This document shows, piece after piece, positions 21,650 to 37,340 of a stretch of 64,000 nucleotides of DNA (its first letter is position 1; each line of letters begins with the position of its first letter). Source of the stretch: Cynocephalus volans (Eukaryota > Chordata > Mammalia > Dermoptera > Cynocephalidae); the NCBI RefSeq assembly GCF_027409185.1, contig NC_084472.1, forward strand, positions 50,393,427 to 50,457,426, in the 5' to 3' direction. A program made the translations under genes and the position numbers. The notes under the pieces were generated by a model that saw nothing but the letters and a program-made list of their open reading frames with translations, searched no databases and was not told the origin of the DNA.

Positions 21650-23100
21650 GTATGATGATTGAATATTGGCATTTTTTCAGATGAAGGAGGAGGCAGTTAA
21701 GTCATCTACATTTTAGTAAACCCATTTTGAAAAAAAAAAAAAATCAAGAAAGCAACAAAATCAATCAGCTCTGTCACACTACTTGCAATTTTCTCATTTG
21801 ACGGTTTTTGAACTTTACTTGTTTTTTTTTGTTTGTTTTGTTTTTGTTTTTTTCCAAAAATCTGACCATGTATTCAGAAACGCCTCACTGCACACTACTT
21901 CGGCTACACAGGTAGGTAACACTTTAATCGTTTTGTTAAATCACAGCCACTTTGATTATGTTATGTTTCCGATGATATAAACATTGGAAGGCACAGTGGT
22001 AACATTGTAGCATTCTAACCTTGTACCTCTGAAAATCCCAGAATAGGGTCCCAAACGCAACATTACAATTCAGACAAACTCTTTTTTGCCATGTCTTAGT
22101 AATGCTGCTTGTAATATCTACACATGATGTGACTTTTAAGTCCTGTGTTCCCAAAAGACTGGAGAAACAACTTTCTACTTATTTATGAATGAGAAGCAAC
22201 ATCAGGGTCAGCATTTCATCCTGCACTACCCCTCCGGAAGCAGAGTTGGCACTACAGGTTACAATAACAAACCGGGAGCAGGGACAGAAATAAGACCAAA
22301 AAAAAAAAAAAAAAAAAAATTCATATTTACAGTAAAATCTTTCTTTTAAAAAAGTTAATCAGTACTATTTTTTTACAGGAAGAAAAAAGTCTGAAACAAA
22401 TGAACAAAAGCTTACCATAGTCACTAAATTTTTAATATATATTTATATATATATTTATATATATATTTGTCATAGGTCTATAAGATCCATCTGTTCCTCC
22501 TACCCTAAGGAATGGCTAATGTCATCACTTTGTTGTCATCAGGACGTTTGCTGGTTTTGTTACTAGGGTAGCCAAGCTTCCCTATTCAATATCCAGTAAT
22601 TATAAACACTAGCTGACTTGAAATACCAACAAAAACGTTCATGTAGTTTTCTTCAGAAGTACACTTTTTCATTATTGCAAGTTTACAATTTTTTTTTAAA
22701 TTAAATATTTTTTTCAGACTTACAAATTAATTATATTTTTTTTTCCAAAAGAAGTTTAGGCACAAATGCATTGTTCCACAGTGTGGAAAGATTGCCATTC
22801 AGTCTCTGGGCTGCGTCTCAGCCTGTACATACCGCTTTGCACATTCTGAATGATATGTTAAAGAAAGTCGTCCCTCAAGTTGCACTTTTTTCTTTCTTTC
22901 TTTTTTTTTTTTTTTGTTTGTTTTCTGTTTTTTGATAATTGGGAATGCTGAAACCTCTTGCGTCTGTGATTCATAACTACTCAGACTTGTCTTATATTAC
23001 AAAAAAAGGGGTTAAGGAGAAGTGTTTATGTGGGTTTAAGATAACAGAGCTGTTAAAGAAGTGGTCTCTTGTTTTAATGAAGCAACGTGGCAACTTGGAC

Positions 23101-23157
23101 CTGAGAAAGGAAAAAGAGAAAAAAAATCAATTAATACATTTATAAGAGAAGAAATGC

Positions 23158-23188
<31 letters not shown>

Positions 23189-23302
23189 CTTTTTCCAAGA
23201 AAAAAAAAATCTGTTAATTTGGATAAAATTTGACTTTTATGGTTGATGGGCTGGTGAGCGGTAGGAATGAATGATTTCAGAAATGGTCAAAAACAAACTT
23301 GC
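23101..23302 (-). other. TCF4: 202-bp GC-AG intron in the TCF4 3'UTR
   Basis: On the minus strand the stop codon is followed by AAGG and then GCAAGT, a textbook GC-type donor (AG|GCAAGT). The intron ends with a long pyrimidine run and TTTCTCAG. Joining the flanks gives TAAAAGGGTCCAAG, which matches my memory of human TCF4 mRNA and agrees with the statement that the last human exon is non-coding. A likely branch region (TTAAT) lies about 40 nt before the acceptor. A run of 27 A (minus strand) lies upstream of it. Confidence 0.88.
23158..23184 (+). repeat. T27 homopolymer (A27 in TCF4 pre-mRNA)
   Basis: An uninterrupted run of 27 T on the plus strand, inside the 202-bp 3'UTR intron. In the TCF4 sense strand it is poly(A). 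Similar A or T runs inside the 3'UTR exon are at 19,600-19,620, 22,298-22,319 and 22,902-22,915. Confidence 0.95.
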
Positions 23303-23306
23303 CCTT

Positions 23307-23443
23307 TTACATCTGTCCCATGTGATTCGATGCATCTCCCATCCCAGGGTGTGGGCCGGCCAAGGAGAGCGGGGGAGGCTCCGAGGATACCTTCTCTTCC
23401 TCCCTTCTCTTCAGACACGCAGCTTTTGGGTTCAGATTCCTTT
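23307..23443 (-). CDS. TCF4: TCF4 last coding segment (C-terminal tail and stop)
   Basis: This is the coding part of a 141-nt exon (23,303-23,443) after acceptor CCTCCATAG. It starts by completing the Glu codon of helix 2 ([18 protein letters not shown]), runs through the tail [17 protein letters not shown] and ends NHMGQM with stop TAA at 23,307-23,309. The first dozen residues finish the bHLH and the adjacent class-A-specific segment. The tail has the TCF4 form rather than that of TCF3 or TCF12. The polypyrimidine tract of the acceptor is short. Only four transcribed bases (AAGG) follow the stop before the next splice donor. Confidence 0.98.
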
Positions 23444-23928
23444 CTATGGAGGATGAAAGCACAGGCCATTTAGTTAATGCCAAGGCTTCCGGTTGAGGGC
23501 AGAAACACACTTTTCTGTGTGTGTTTGACCCTTTTTTTCAGTTTTTACATTACCGAATGAAAGGAACAATTAGTAAATGTGCTCTATGATGATTCAATTG
23601 GTCACAAGCTAGTAAAAGTTGGACCACGTAGTGAATTTGTACAGCCACCTTACACTCTAAGAAAGGTTGGTAAAACAAACTAAGCTCTGATTACTGATAG
23701 CATACATGGAAAGTCATAATGTAGTCTTAGTTGTAAGAGAATCCTATAACTTAACTACAGGAGAAAGGGATGCTACTTATGGATTTAGACGAGGTCTGCA
23801 ATTGACACAATGATTCTGAGTGATGCTTAACAGTCCACTCTCTGCTACCGTCAAGGCTGGCCTGTCTGTCTCGGTTCTTGTGATGCAAGCTACCCACGAG
23901 CTCTGCAAGACCACCAGCCTGCACTGAC
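23444..23928 (-). other. TCF4: TCF4 intron (bHLH exon to last coding exon)
   Basis: 485 bp, donor GTCAGT and acceptor CCTCCATAG. No repeat or other feature recognised. Confidence 0.9.
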
Positions 23929-24158
23929 CTCGGACTTGCTGCTCCAGGCTGAGGATGACAGCCACTGCCTGGTGGAGGATCAGGAGCTTGGTCTGGGGCT
24001 TGTCACTCTTGAGGTGGAGCTGCACCATGCGGCCGAGCTCTTTGAAAGCCTCGTTGATGTCGCGGACCCGCAGGCGTTCACGGGCATTGTTGGCCATCCT
24101 CCGCTCCTTCTCACGCTCTGCCTTCTGCTCGGGTGTCAGGTCTTCATCATCATTATTG
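23929..24158 (-). CDS. TCF4: TCF4 coding exon H (bHLH DNA-binding domain)
   Basis: A 230-nt exon between acceptor TTTTGTCCCGCAG and donor GTCAGT, holding essentially the whole bHLH domain. The first residues are [18 protein letters not shown]. The basic region [17 protein letters not shown] has the E-box-contacting Glu and Arg of the ARERLRV motif. Helix 1 continues to LGRMVQLHL, the loop is KSDKPQTK, and helix 2 is [19 protein letters not shown]. The basic-region arginines and helix-2 residues hit by Pitt-Hopkins missense variants in people appear intact. The protein forms homo- or heterodimers with class II bHLH factors in the nucleus. No break or unusual codon was seen. Confidence 0.99.
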
Positions 24159-29292
<5,134 letters not shown>

Positions 29293-29499
29293 TTAGCAGG
29301 AACCAGAGGTGTAACAGCTATTTCCAGGGGCAGCAAGGACCTGATAAAGGAAGACTGGCCTTTGAAAAACAATACTCCCAAACGCATTTCACTAGAGGGC
29401 GCTGAAGGACTGCACATGCACCTATAGCTCCCTGCAAAAACACTTAACACTCGGTAAGATGCCGAGCTGTACATTCAGTGACAAATATGGCAGAGGAGC

Positions 29500-29960
29500 T
29501 CAGGCAGGTAAAACGTCAAATTGTCTCCCAGGGTGCTGCAGCGGAGCGCACTGATTCGTACCCATCTGTCTTCTATCATGTCCGCCAACAGATCTGACAA
29601 TTATCTTAATGCCCATATGCTTAATTGTGGGCTTCTCAATTCCCCCATTGCTATCGGAAATCCTACAGGAATTTCAATTTGGCATTCGACTTTCATTTCA
29701 GGGGATAAGATTCTCAGGCCTGCCATTTTTTTCCCCCGTAATGCCAGCTAAGCCTCTGACAGCGGAAGCTACAGCAGTATGGGACATAGCCCCTGCTTGG
29801 TACAAATATAATAAAATGTCACCTGGCTTTCCAAAACTGGCAGCCCATTCCAAATTAATGTTTACTGTATTTCATCGGCTGCTGAGTTCCAAATCCAAAG
29901 GGGGACCGTTTCTGCCAATGCCACCACACCGGAAAATGTACCAATAAAGGTTTTATTAAA
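29500..29960. promoter_or_regulatory. Candidate intronic regulatory element
   Basis: Repeat-free, moderately balanced sequence close to exon F, with several homeodomain-type TAAT/ATTA cores (GACAATTATCTTAATGCCC, ATGCTTAATTGTGG). This is a guess from composition and motifs; conservation could not be measured. Confidence 0.25.
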
Positions 29961-31649
29961 CACACCAGTAATGCCATCATTGCCATGCAAGGATGTTTGG
30001 ACACTTTTCCACTCTACACCCGCCCCCCCCAACTATTCTGCTCCTAGAAAGATACCATATTGTAAATACTCTTTATGCTTCCAAGAATAAAATTATAGAG
30101 TACAGCACGGTTACTCGATTTGAAAAAAAATACTGCTGAGCTTTTTATTAACTACTACTACTTGCTCTGGGGTCCAGAGAACTTGAACTTGTGGCAATTG
30201 CTGACTTTATAGCATACACCAGTAAGTATGTGTAAGCCAAGAGGAACATGAGTAGCTCACATTTTCCTTTGTATTTCTAAGTAGTTATCTTCTTAGCCTA
30301 TTGTTAAGTGAGTGTTTATGCAGAACAGGGGGTCTAAGACCAAAAAATATTTATCCGTGAATTTATACTGCCATAAACCAAAGTTTAATTTTTCCAATCC
30401 AAAAATATAAAACCACAAAGCAGAATCTTCACTTTTGAGTATTTCCAAAGAATGCAACAAGAATCTGAATCAACAACAATGAAATTCACAGGACTGAAGC
30501 ACTTGTGATTTAAAGGCAGCCAAATATTAAGCATCACCTTTCTCTCTCTATTTTACACACACACACACACACACACCCAAAACAATTTAAGAGAAAATAA
30601 TTTTTTAGCGGGGAGAATCACATAAATCATACTAATTGGTCAGATTCAAAATACAGCAAGAATAGTAAAGGACTTAATGGTCTGTGAGAATCAGGAAGTA
30701 TAAATTAATATTTTAGTTGAGAGATCTGGGGAGTCTGGTGCTGTCTGCCACCCAATGCCTGTGTTGCAACACAGAACTTCTGAATGGTGGTTATTTAGCT
30801 TCTATGTGGGTCTTCAAATGTCCTGAGACCCTATAGTTATCTCCCAAAGAAGCCCATTTCATCTTTACCACAAATTGGCATCTTTGTAGATTGCACTCAC
30901 TGGTCCTACTTCAACTTCTGGAGTTCCACCGGGTGGTAAACCCTTTTCATATATTTAACCCTGTTACCTACCATACCACGCCTGTCTTTCCTTTGTAACT
31001 GCAGTCAGCTCTGCTCCTGGCAGACCATGCCCGCTCCTTTCCTTCAACCATTTCCCACTCACTCTTTCTACATATTTTTATTTTTATCAAACAAAAGAGT
31101 GATGGCTATTTTCCATTCAGGTTTTGATTTGCCATTTTTATATTTGTGCATTTAGAAGACTGATTCAATTGATGACTACCCTTTCAATCTAAGACGTCAT
31201 CTTGTAAGCATGAATTTTACAGGCCTTGATCAAACGGTAGCTATTTATATCTGTCAATCAATGTGAACCTCAATAATTACCTTAGTGCTGATTCATATTT
31301 ATTGATATTCCTGATGGATTTAATTTCTTGATTTTCAACAAAGGATGATTCTAAGTCGGAATCACCAAAGGTAACCACGGATCTGAGAGTAGTGGTGATG
31401 TTCACTCCTATTATTTCATAATCATGCTATTAACACTCTCAAAAGCCTTCTCTGCAGGCATCTGTGACTTAAGGTTAATATTTTGCTTTTTGCTTAAAAC
31501 ATATTCAGTTACTGATCCTGAAATGGTTTTTCTCTCTAGATCACATTTAGATCAGTCTCACAAGAGGAAAAAAGAGCCCATAACCAATTACTTTTTTATT
31601 TTCTTTGCCCCAATAATTATGAAAGACAGTATAACTGAGTGAGAAGAGT

Positions 31650-31865
31650 ACAATAATGAGAGCCAACAATGTCTACATTCTAACTGTGACAGGTTTCCTT
31701 GTTGGCTGCGTGACCATCATTAAGTTACTTGGATGCAAAATGAAGAAAATAACATTAGAAGTTATAGAGAGTAAGTACCAACCAAGTTCATTGTAAGGAG
31801 TAGTGACAGTATATGCAAAACAACTGGTACATAACAGGAACACAATAATTATAGACTGTATCGCG
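31650..31865 (+). mobile_element. MIR SINE
   Basis: TTGGCTGCGTGACCATCATT, AAGTTACTTGGATGCAAAAT and ACAACTGGTACATAACAGG match MIR core and 3' parts in order. Confidence 0.55.
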
Positions 31866-32839
31866 TTTTAACTGAATAAGCTTGCATATTGCATGAAAAT
31901 AACTGCCTGTGTAGTTCAAGAACCCTCAAAACTCAAACTGTGGTCATCTTTGTGTGCTTTGTATATATTTTGCTCACATCCATTTGATTTTAAACCTTTT
32001 TCCTGTACAATGACAGTGAAATCTTAAACATTATAAATATATTTGAAAAAAATACAGCTGTTTCAGCTATATTTTTGCTTTTAGGCAGATATGTTACCTA
32101 ACTTTTTCTGTTTTCTATAGATCATCTCAAATAATATCAATCATTTTCCATAAAGGACGTTAGAGACAAAGTTGACCTTGATGTTTTATGGCTTCCCTTG
32201 TAACTATGTGTACTCCAAGTCACACGAATAACCTTTGATAGGTCCAGATCTATGTGGTCATGAGCTGGATTCTCCAGGATCAACTCCATTGCCTGTGGCT
32301 GTGGAACTGAGGAACAAGCTTTGCCTTGCTTGTTTCCTTGGCCACAGACAGCATGTTGTAACCCGATTTATCTCTCTTCCAGAAACATTTATGAGACCAA
32401 GAAAGAAACATTGTGGAGGGTCAGCACCAATCTATCACGTGCCTAACTCAGATGGCACAACCAACACTGCCATCTGTATATACAAGGGTCAGGGGGTTTG
32501 TCCACCTTCATATAATAAATATACAATAATGTAACTAGGAAAAAGATTCCTCCAACCTACAAATTGGCACTAGGTATGATATACAGTGCCTATTTTTAGA
32601 AAATCCATATTTCATTAAAGCCCCATTTTGATATATTTTCATATAGATAACACTAGTCTAAAGTTAAAAGCCAGCTTATAAAAACAGTTAATTTTATTAA
32701 CACTGTGAATTATCTTGCAATCTTTAACAATAGTCTTCTCTTAATCACACAGAATGTATTTTTAGATATATTTACACTAAAAGATAAAAGTAAAATTAAA
32801 AAATTATTCAAATTATTAACTGATTGATCAGACACTGCA

Positions 32840-32965
32840 TTTATTAATTCAACAAACATTTTCTAATCTAGTCCATGCCTGTCACTTTGTGAGGTGTTGG
32901 GGACAGAGTGATGAATAACTTAGATGTGGTCTCCATCCTCATGGAGCTTCTAATGATCCTTTGGA
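32840..32965. mobile_element. L2 3' fragment
   Basis: ATTAATTCAACAAACATTTT, GGTGTTGGGGACAGAGTGAT and CTCATGGAGCTTCTAATG follow the familiar L2 3' end. Confidence 0.7.
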
Positions 32966-34079
32966 GGATTTCTGTGCACTCATCAATTTAGCATGGTAGT
33001 TTTAATAGTGAGGAACAGAGACCTACTAAAGCTTGCTCAAGTACAAAAAGATTTATCATAAAGATTTCTATAACTTAGGCTTTGATCCCAGAAAGTTCTG
33101 GGGACCTAAGTCCACTCCTTGCCTCTATGGGCCATTCATTCAGCCTCCCTCCTCCCTGTGGGGGCACCTCTGCTTCTCTCTGGCTTCTGCCTACCCCCAT
33201 GACTACAGCCTGGACTCTTCATGGTGTCTCTTGATACATTCTCTCAGGTTCTGTACCTGCTGTTAACTCCCTCTCTGTCTTAGTATTTCTAAGTTCAGAA
33301 TGCCAAGATTATCTAATGGCCCAGCTCCCCATTTTGAAACAGACACGGGTCCATCTTATGAATGGGCCACCCTAGGATCAGATGTTTTCCTGGTCCCATG
33401 AGCTATGAAAGAGGGACAGTAGGCAAGATCATGCGGTCCACACATGGTTGCCTTGGACTGCCCTTTCTGCAAGCCTATTAAATCACAGCTGGTCCATGTA
33501 CATGCAAATATCTAAGTTGCACTGGGTCTTAGGTCAAGTTATAGTAAAATTCCGATACAGCTATTTAAATTTTCTTAAGTGAATTTATCATTGGGAATAA
33601 TTAAATACCTATACATGTGTTTCACTTCTTTTGAATCATGTCGGCACCATATGATTTTAAATAACCTTACTTTCTGAGGAAAGGATTGATGTATTAGAAG
33701 CACTTTTAAATCACAGAACTTAGACTTTGAGGTTTGGAGGTACTTGGAAATCAGTTAGGCCAAACTGTTCATTCTACAGAAGAATGCTAAGGCAGAGAAT
33801 GGCTAAGGGACTTAGGCAACCTTTATGTTGAGATTTGGAACTCAGAAAACTTGTAACAACATTGAACAATTTGGTTGGGCGTATACATATAGAGTGGAGA
33901 GGAGCATAGTTAAGGGGTGAAAGAAGTTTACTTCCTGGAGCTGTTGTGTGAAAACAGGGTGTGACTAATGGGTACAAAAGTATGCTATCTATCCTAGCGA
34001 ATCATTGTGCAGTGTATACATACAGTGAAACAATACACTGTATCCCACAAAAATAAATATAAATAAAATTGAAAAAAAA

Positions 34080-34165
34080 AACCCACTGTGTGTGCGTACA
34101 TGTGTACACACACACATATATACACATACCTACATATAAGCATATTACATGCATAAATATATACA
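34080..34165. repeat. TG/CA-TA low-complexity tract
   Basis: Alternating TGTGTGTG, ACACACAC and ATATAC blocks next to the MITE. Confidence 0.85.
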
Positions 34166-34171
34166 AATATA

Positions 34172-34252
34172 CTAGGGTACTTCAAAAGTTCCTGGAAAAA
34201 TAGAATTAAAAGATAACATGAATCATTCCATGAACTTTTTGAAGTAGTCTTG
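34172..34252 (+). mobile_element. Mariner-like MITE, full length (about 80 bp)
   Basis: The left end GGTACTTCAAAAGTTCCTGG and the right end TTCCATGAACTTTTTGAAGT are inverted repeats, separated by AATAGAATTAAAAGATAACA. TA dinucleotides border the element, as expected for mariner/Tc1 targets. No coding capacity. A half copy is at 4,384-4,428. Confidence 0.75.
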
Positions 34253-37109
34253 CATATATGGATATGAAAATCATTTTAGTTATCTTTATCGCAGGGGGAA
34301 AAAATCATAGTTCATCAACTCAAGCCAAGGCCAGGATGTCTAACTAAATTATAAAATTTAATATTTGCCACAACTCCTCCAACATAAACAGATTTAAAAG
34401 ACATGCAGTTTCAAATTAGGTGGAGATTGGCAAGACTGTTTTTACATGGAAATGCATAGCGCATCTTGGTAAATATCCTCGTCCTTATCCTCAAGCTAAC
34501 AACAAATACCACAAACAAAAAAGACATTCAATGTTTTTCCTCTCTTTGTTTCCAGGGAGTATTGTGAAAGTAATTATTCTGCTGTATTTAAGAGGCCTAT
34601 TTCATGGATGGGAAAATGTATTAAATTTCATTTGGCAGTTATTCAATCCTAGTTAATGTTATCTCCAGAGATAACTGCTTCAAAACAGGCTTTCAGACCT
34701 CAGTTACTTCTATTCTGCCATAACCTTTCTAAAAGAGTTTAGAACAGGATCTTTAGAAAACTTGTCATCAATTTTTAGACCAAGTGATAATAACACAAAG
34801 CCAGATATGCTATGATAAACGTTTTGGGACATCAAAATTATGGCATATTATTAATGGATTCTGGTTTAATTTTTTTCTTTTGACATAGGTGTTTTTTAGA
34901 AAGAAGAAAAATAATAAGAAAATGGGACAAAGAAAAAAAGTCCTGGTAACTTTTTTCTCTTGTTTTTCCATAAACATGACAGAAAAGTTGGACTTTCACT
35001 GTAATTAGAAACCTACTGACATAGAAAACAGTTTTGGTGTCTGAACTGTAATCTCCCCATGAAATATCAATTATACATGTCAGTTGTAGAGTACTAGATT
35101 TCAGTTTCAATTCTCTTGCCAGATCTCTGTCATAATGGAGGAAAGCAAACTTATTTTCTCAAATGTGCAAAATATCATTTAGTCCAAAAGTACATCTTTT
35201 AAAAAGGTGAAAAGTGGTCATGCAAACTTTTTTTTAATGGCTTACAGATGGGAACTCGGAAGTACATGAAATGGCAGCAGTGGACTGATTCTGTGAGCAG
35301 TGACACCAGAGGCACAGAGACCCTAGAAAACAAAACCTACCTCTAATAACCAGATCTCATGAGAGAACGACCTAACATCTGGGACACTCTTCAACCTTGT
35401 GTTCACTAAAGTCAGATCCAGATTCAATTCTTCGGTTTGGATTTTGATTTGATTCTTAAAATGTTTATTGAGAGAAGATTTCATAACTGTCTTGAGAACA
35501 TATAATTCTTTCTCCAGAAATCTCACGGCTGCACTCATACTTTGCCTGAAATTTAAGGTAATTCCTTATCATGCAATTCTTGGAGATTTAGTGCTTATTT
35601 TCCAGATAATAAAATAATTTTCAAGAGGATTTAAATATGAGCTAAATGATGCTGACCGTGGCAGTGCTTATTTGTCATGTGATCAGCTAGGCTGAAATTC
35701 CCCCAAACTGTCCACCAAAATGGTTAAAATGAATGATTCTGTGATACATAGTTCAAGAGATGCAAATGGCTGCAAGCTGAATTCAGTTCATCTTTCTTTT
35801 TCTAACTCATTAAAATGGTTTCACTTCTCTCTTCTGTATCTCCACCCCCTGCCCACAATTCTCGGCATCATTTTCCAACAGTGGAAATCATAACTGGACG
35901 CAGTGCACCAAACGAGGACTGTGGTAGGAGGTTAACACAGCCCATTCTGTCCCTCCCCTGCTCCAGGTGTGTAGGTTGTATGGAACTAAAGTAAGTTGTA
36001 CGGAAGTAAGGTTAATCCACCTTCGTGAACCAAACCCACCTAACAAAGAGGTTATGGTGAAGCCCTGCAAGTAGTCCTAGCAGCTTCTTTTGTTGAAAGT
36101 GATGGAAAAGACAATTGAACACTTGATGTGTACTTGGCATTGTGGATCTCCGAAATACAAGCACACCTGTGAGCATACAAATCACGCTGCTAACCTCCAC
36201 AACACACTCTGTAGCCAGCCCAGATGGCCCATCACTAGGGATTTACCGTAACCAACTGGCCTTTCTTTTTAAAATGCTTTTCTTAATTATCCAAAAAATT
36301 AATTAATTTTCTTAATTATCTATGCTTATTGTAAAATCTTTGGAAAGGAAGTCGAAGTGTAAAGAAACTCACCTTAACTAATGAAACACTTCTTCCCCAT
36401 CACTTTCTAAACACCCTTTAACTACTGTATTCTCTCCACATCCCCTGGTCTCCTGCACGCTGAAGTTCCAACATGGCTCTTCTCTGGTCTATGCATCAAG
36501 TCTAAGATCTCTACCTTGTGCTGCTGCTGCATCCTTCACCTGGACACCCCGGAACCATTCCAGTTCCCTTCTATTGTTAAATTCCTAAATCCCAATTCAG
36601 TTACCTACTCTTGGCCCCTCACCTGCTAGGTTTGCTTCCACATCACCGAGGCTTGAGCAAAGCCCTCCCTGCTCCACCTGCAGGGGTGGTTTCTCCTCAT
36701 GGCTCAATGCTTCTCTTTCATCAGTCCCACAATCCCCATCAGGATTGTTTGGACAATCCAGAACTCTCTACTTTCTCATTATCTTGGTGGCCCTAGATAG
36801 GGCTCTTCCCTGACTACTCATATAGACACCACCCTTTAAACATGTTCAAGGGCATCATTTACCAGTGCAGGATGCAAAACTTCGATGATTTTGTTTTGCT
36901 GCCATTCATAAGGCCTATACTTATCTTAACACTGAGTGTGCAAAGGCAGGGACTGGGTGTAGGTCACTGTGTCGTACTGTAATACTGCAATTAGATACTT
37001 CCTAAATAGTCAATGATGATACAATGCCATGTATCTGTGAGACTATGTCTGAAATCTGAACCCTTTCATATTGACAAATACACATTTAGCATGTTTTTAT
37101 CAAATAATA

Positions 37110-37340
37110 AAGACTCAATTTAATTCAACAAACACCTTTTGAAATATCTACTATATGCAAGGCACTATATAGGCATTTGCAGAGAAAAATAATAAAAGAC
37201 AGACATGTCTATCACTTTACAGGCACTTATATTTTAATGGCAGGGTAATATAATTACTATATAAAGCAAAATCAGATGAATGTCATAAAGGAGTACAAGG
37301 TCATGTAGGATTTTAAAGGATAATGTGGTCCTATTTGTTT
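37110..37340. mobile_element. L2 3' fragment
   Basis: AATTCAACAAACACCTTTTG, ATCTACTATATGCAAGGCAC and TTACAGGCACTTATATTTTA match the L2 3' end in order. Confidence 0.65.

Larger units (their letters stand above)
17769..23100 (-). other. TCF4: TCF4 terminal non-coding exon (long 3'UTR)
   Basis: After the intron at 23,101-23,302 the exon begins GTCCAAGTTGCC on the minus strand, as I remember human TCF4 mRNA just after its stop codon. The sequence is AT-rich, with many homopolymer and TA/TG runs but no recognisable interspersed repeat over about 5.3 kb, as expected for a constrained 3'UTR. The 3' end is predicted from ATTAAA at 17,780-17,785 followed about 11 nt later by CA and then a T/G-rich stretch. 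Four AATAAA hexamers at 18,293, 18,299, 18,452 and 19,007 could give shorter forms. A human 3'UTR of about 5.5 kb (memory) agrees with this length. The exact end is uncertain. Confidence 0.7.

Noticed and set aside
32235-32534. 99-codon plus-strand frame in the large intron
   Set aside because: No similarity recognised, no splice or promoter context; likely chance.
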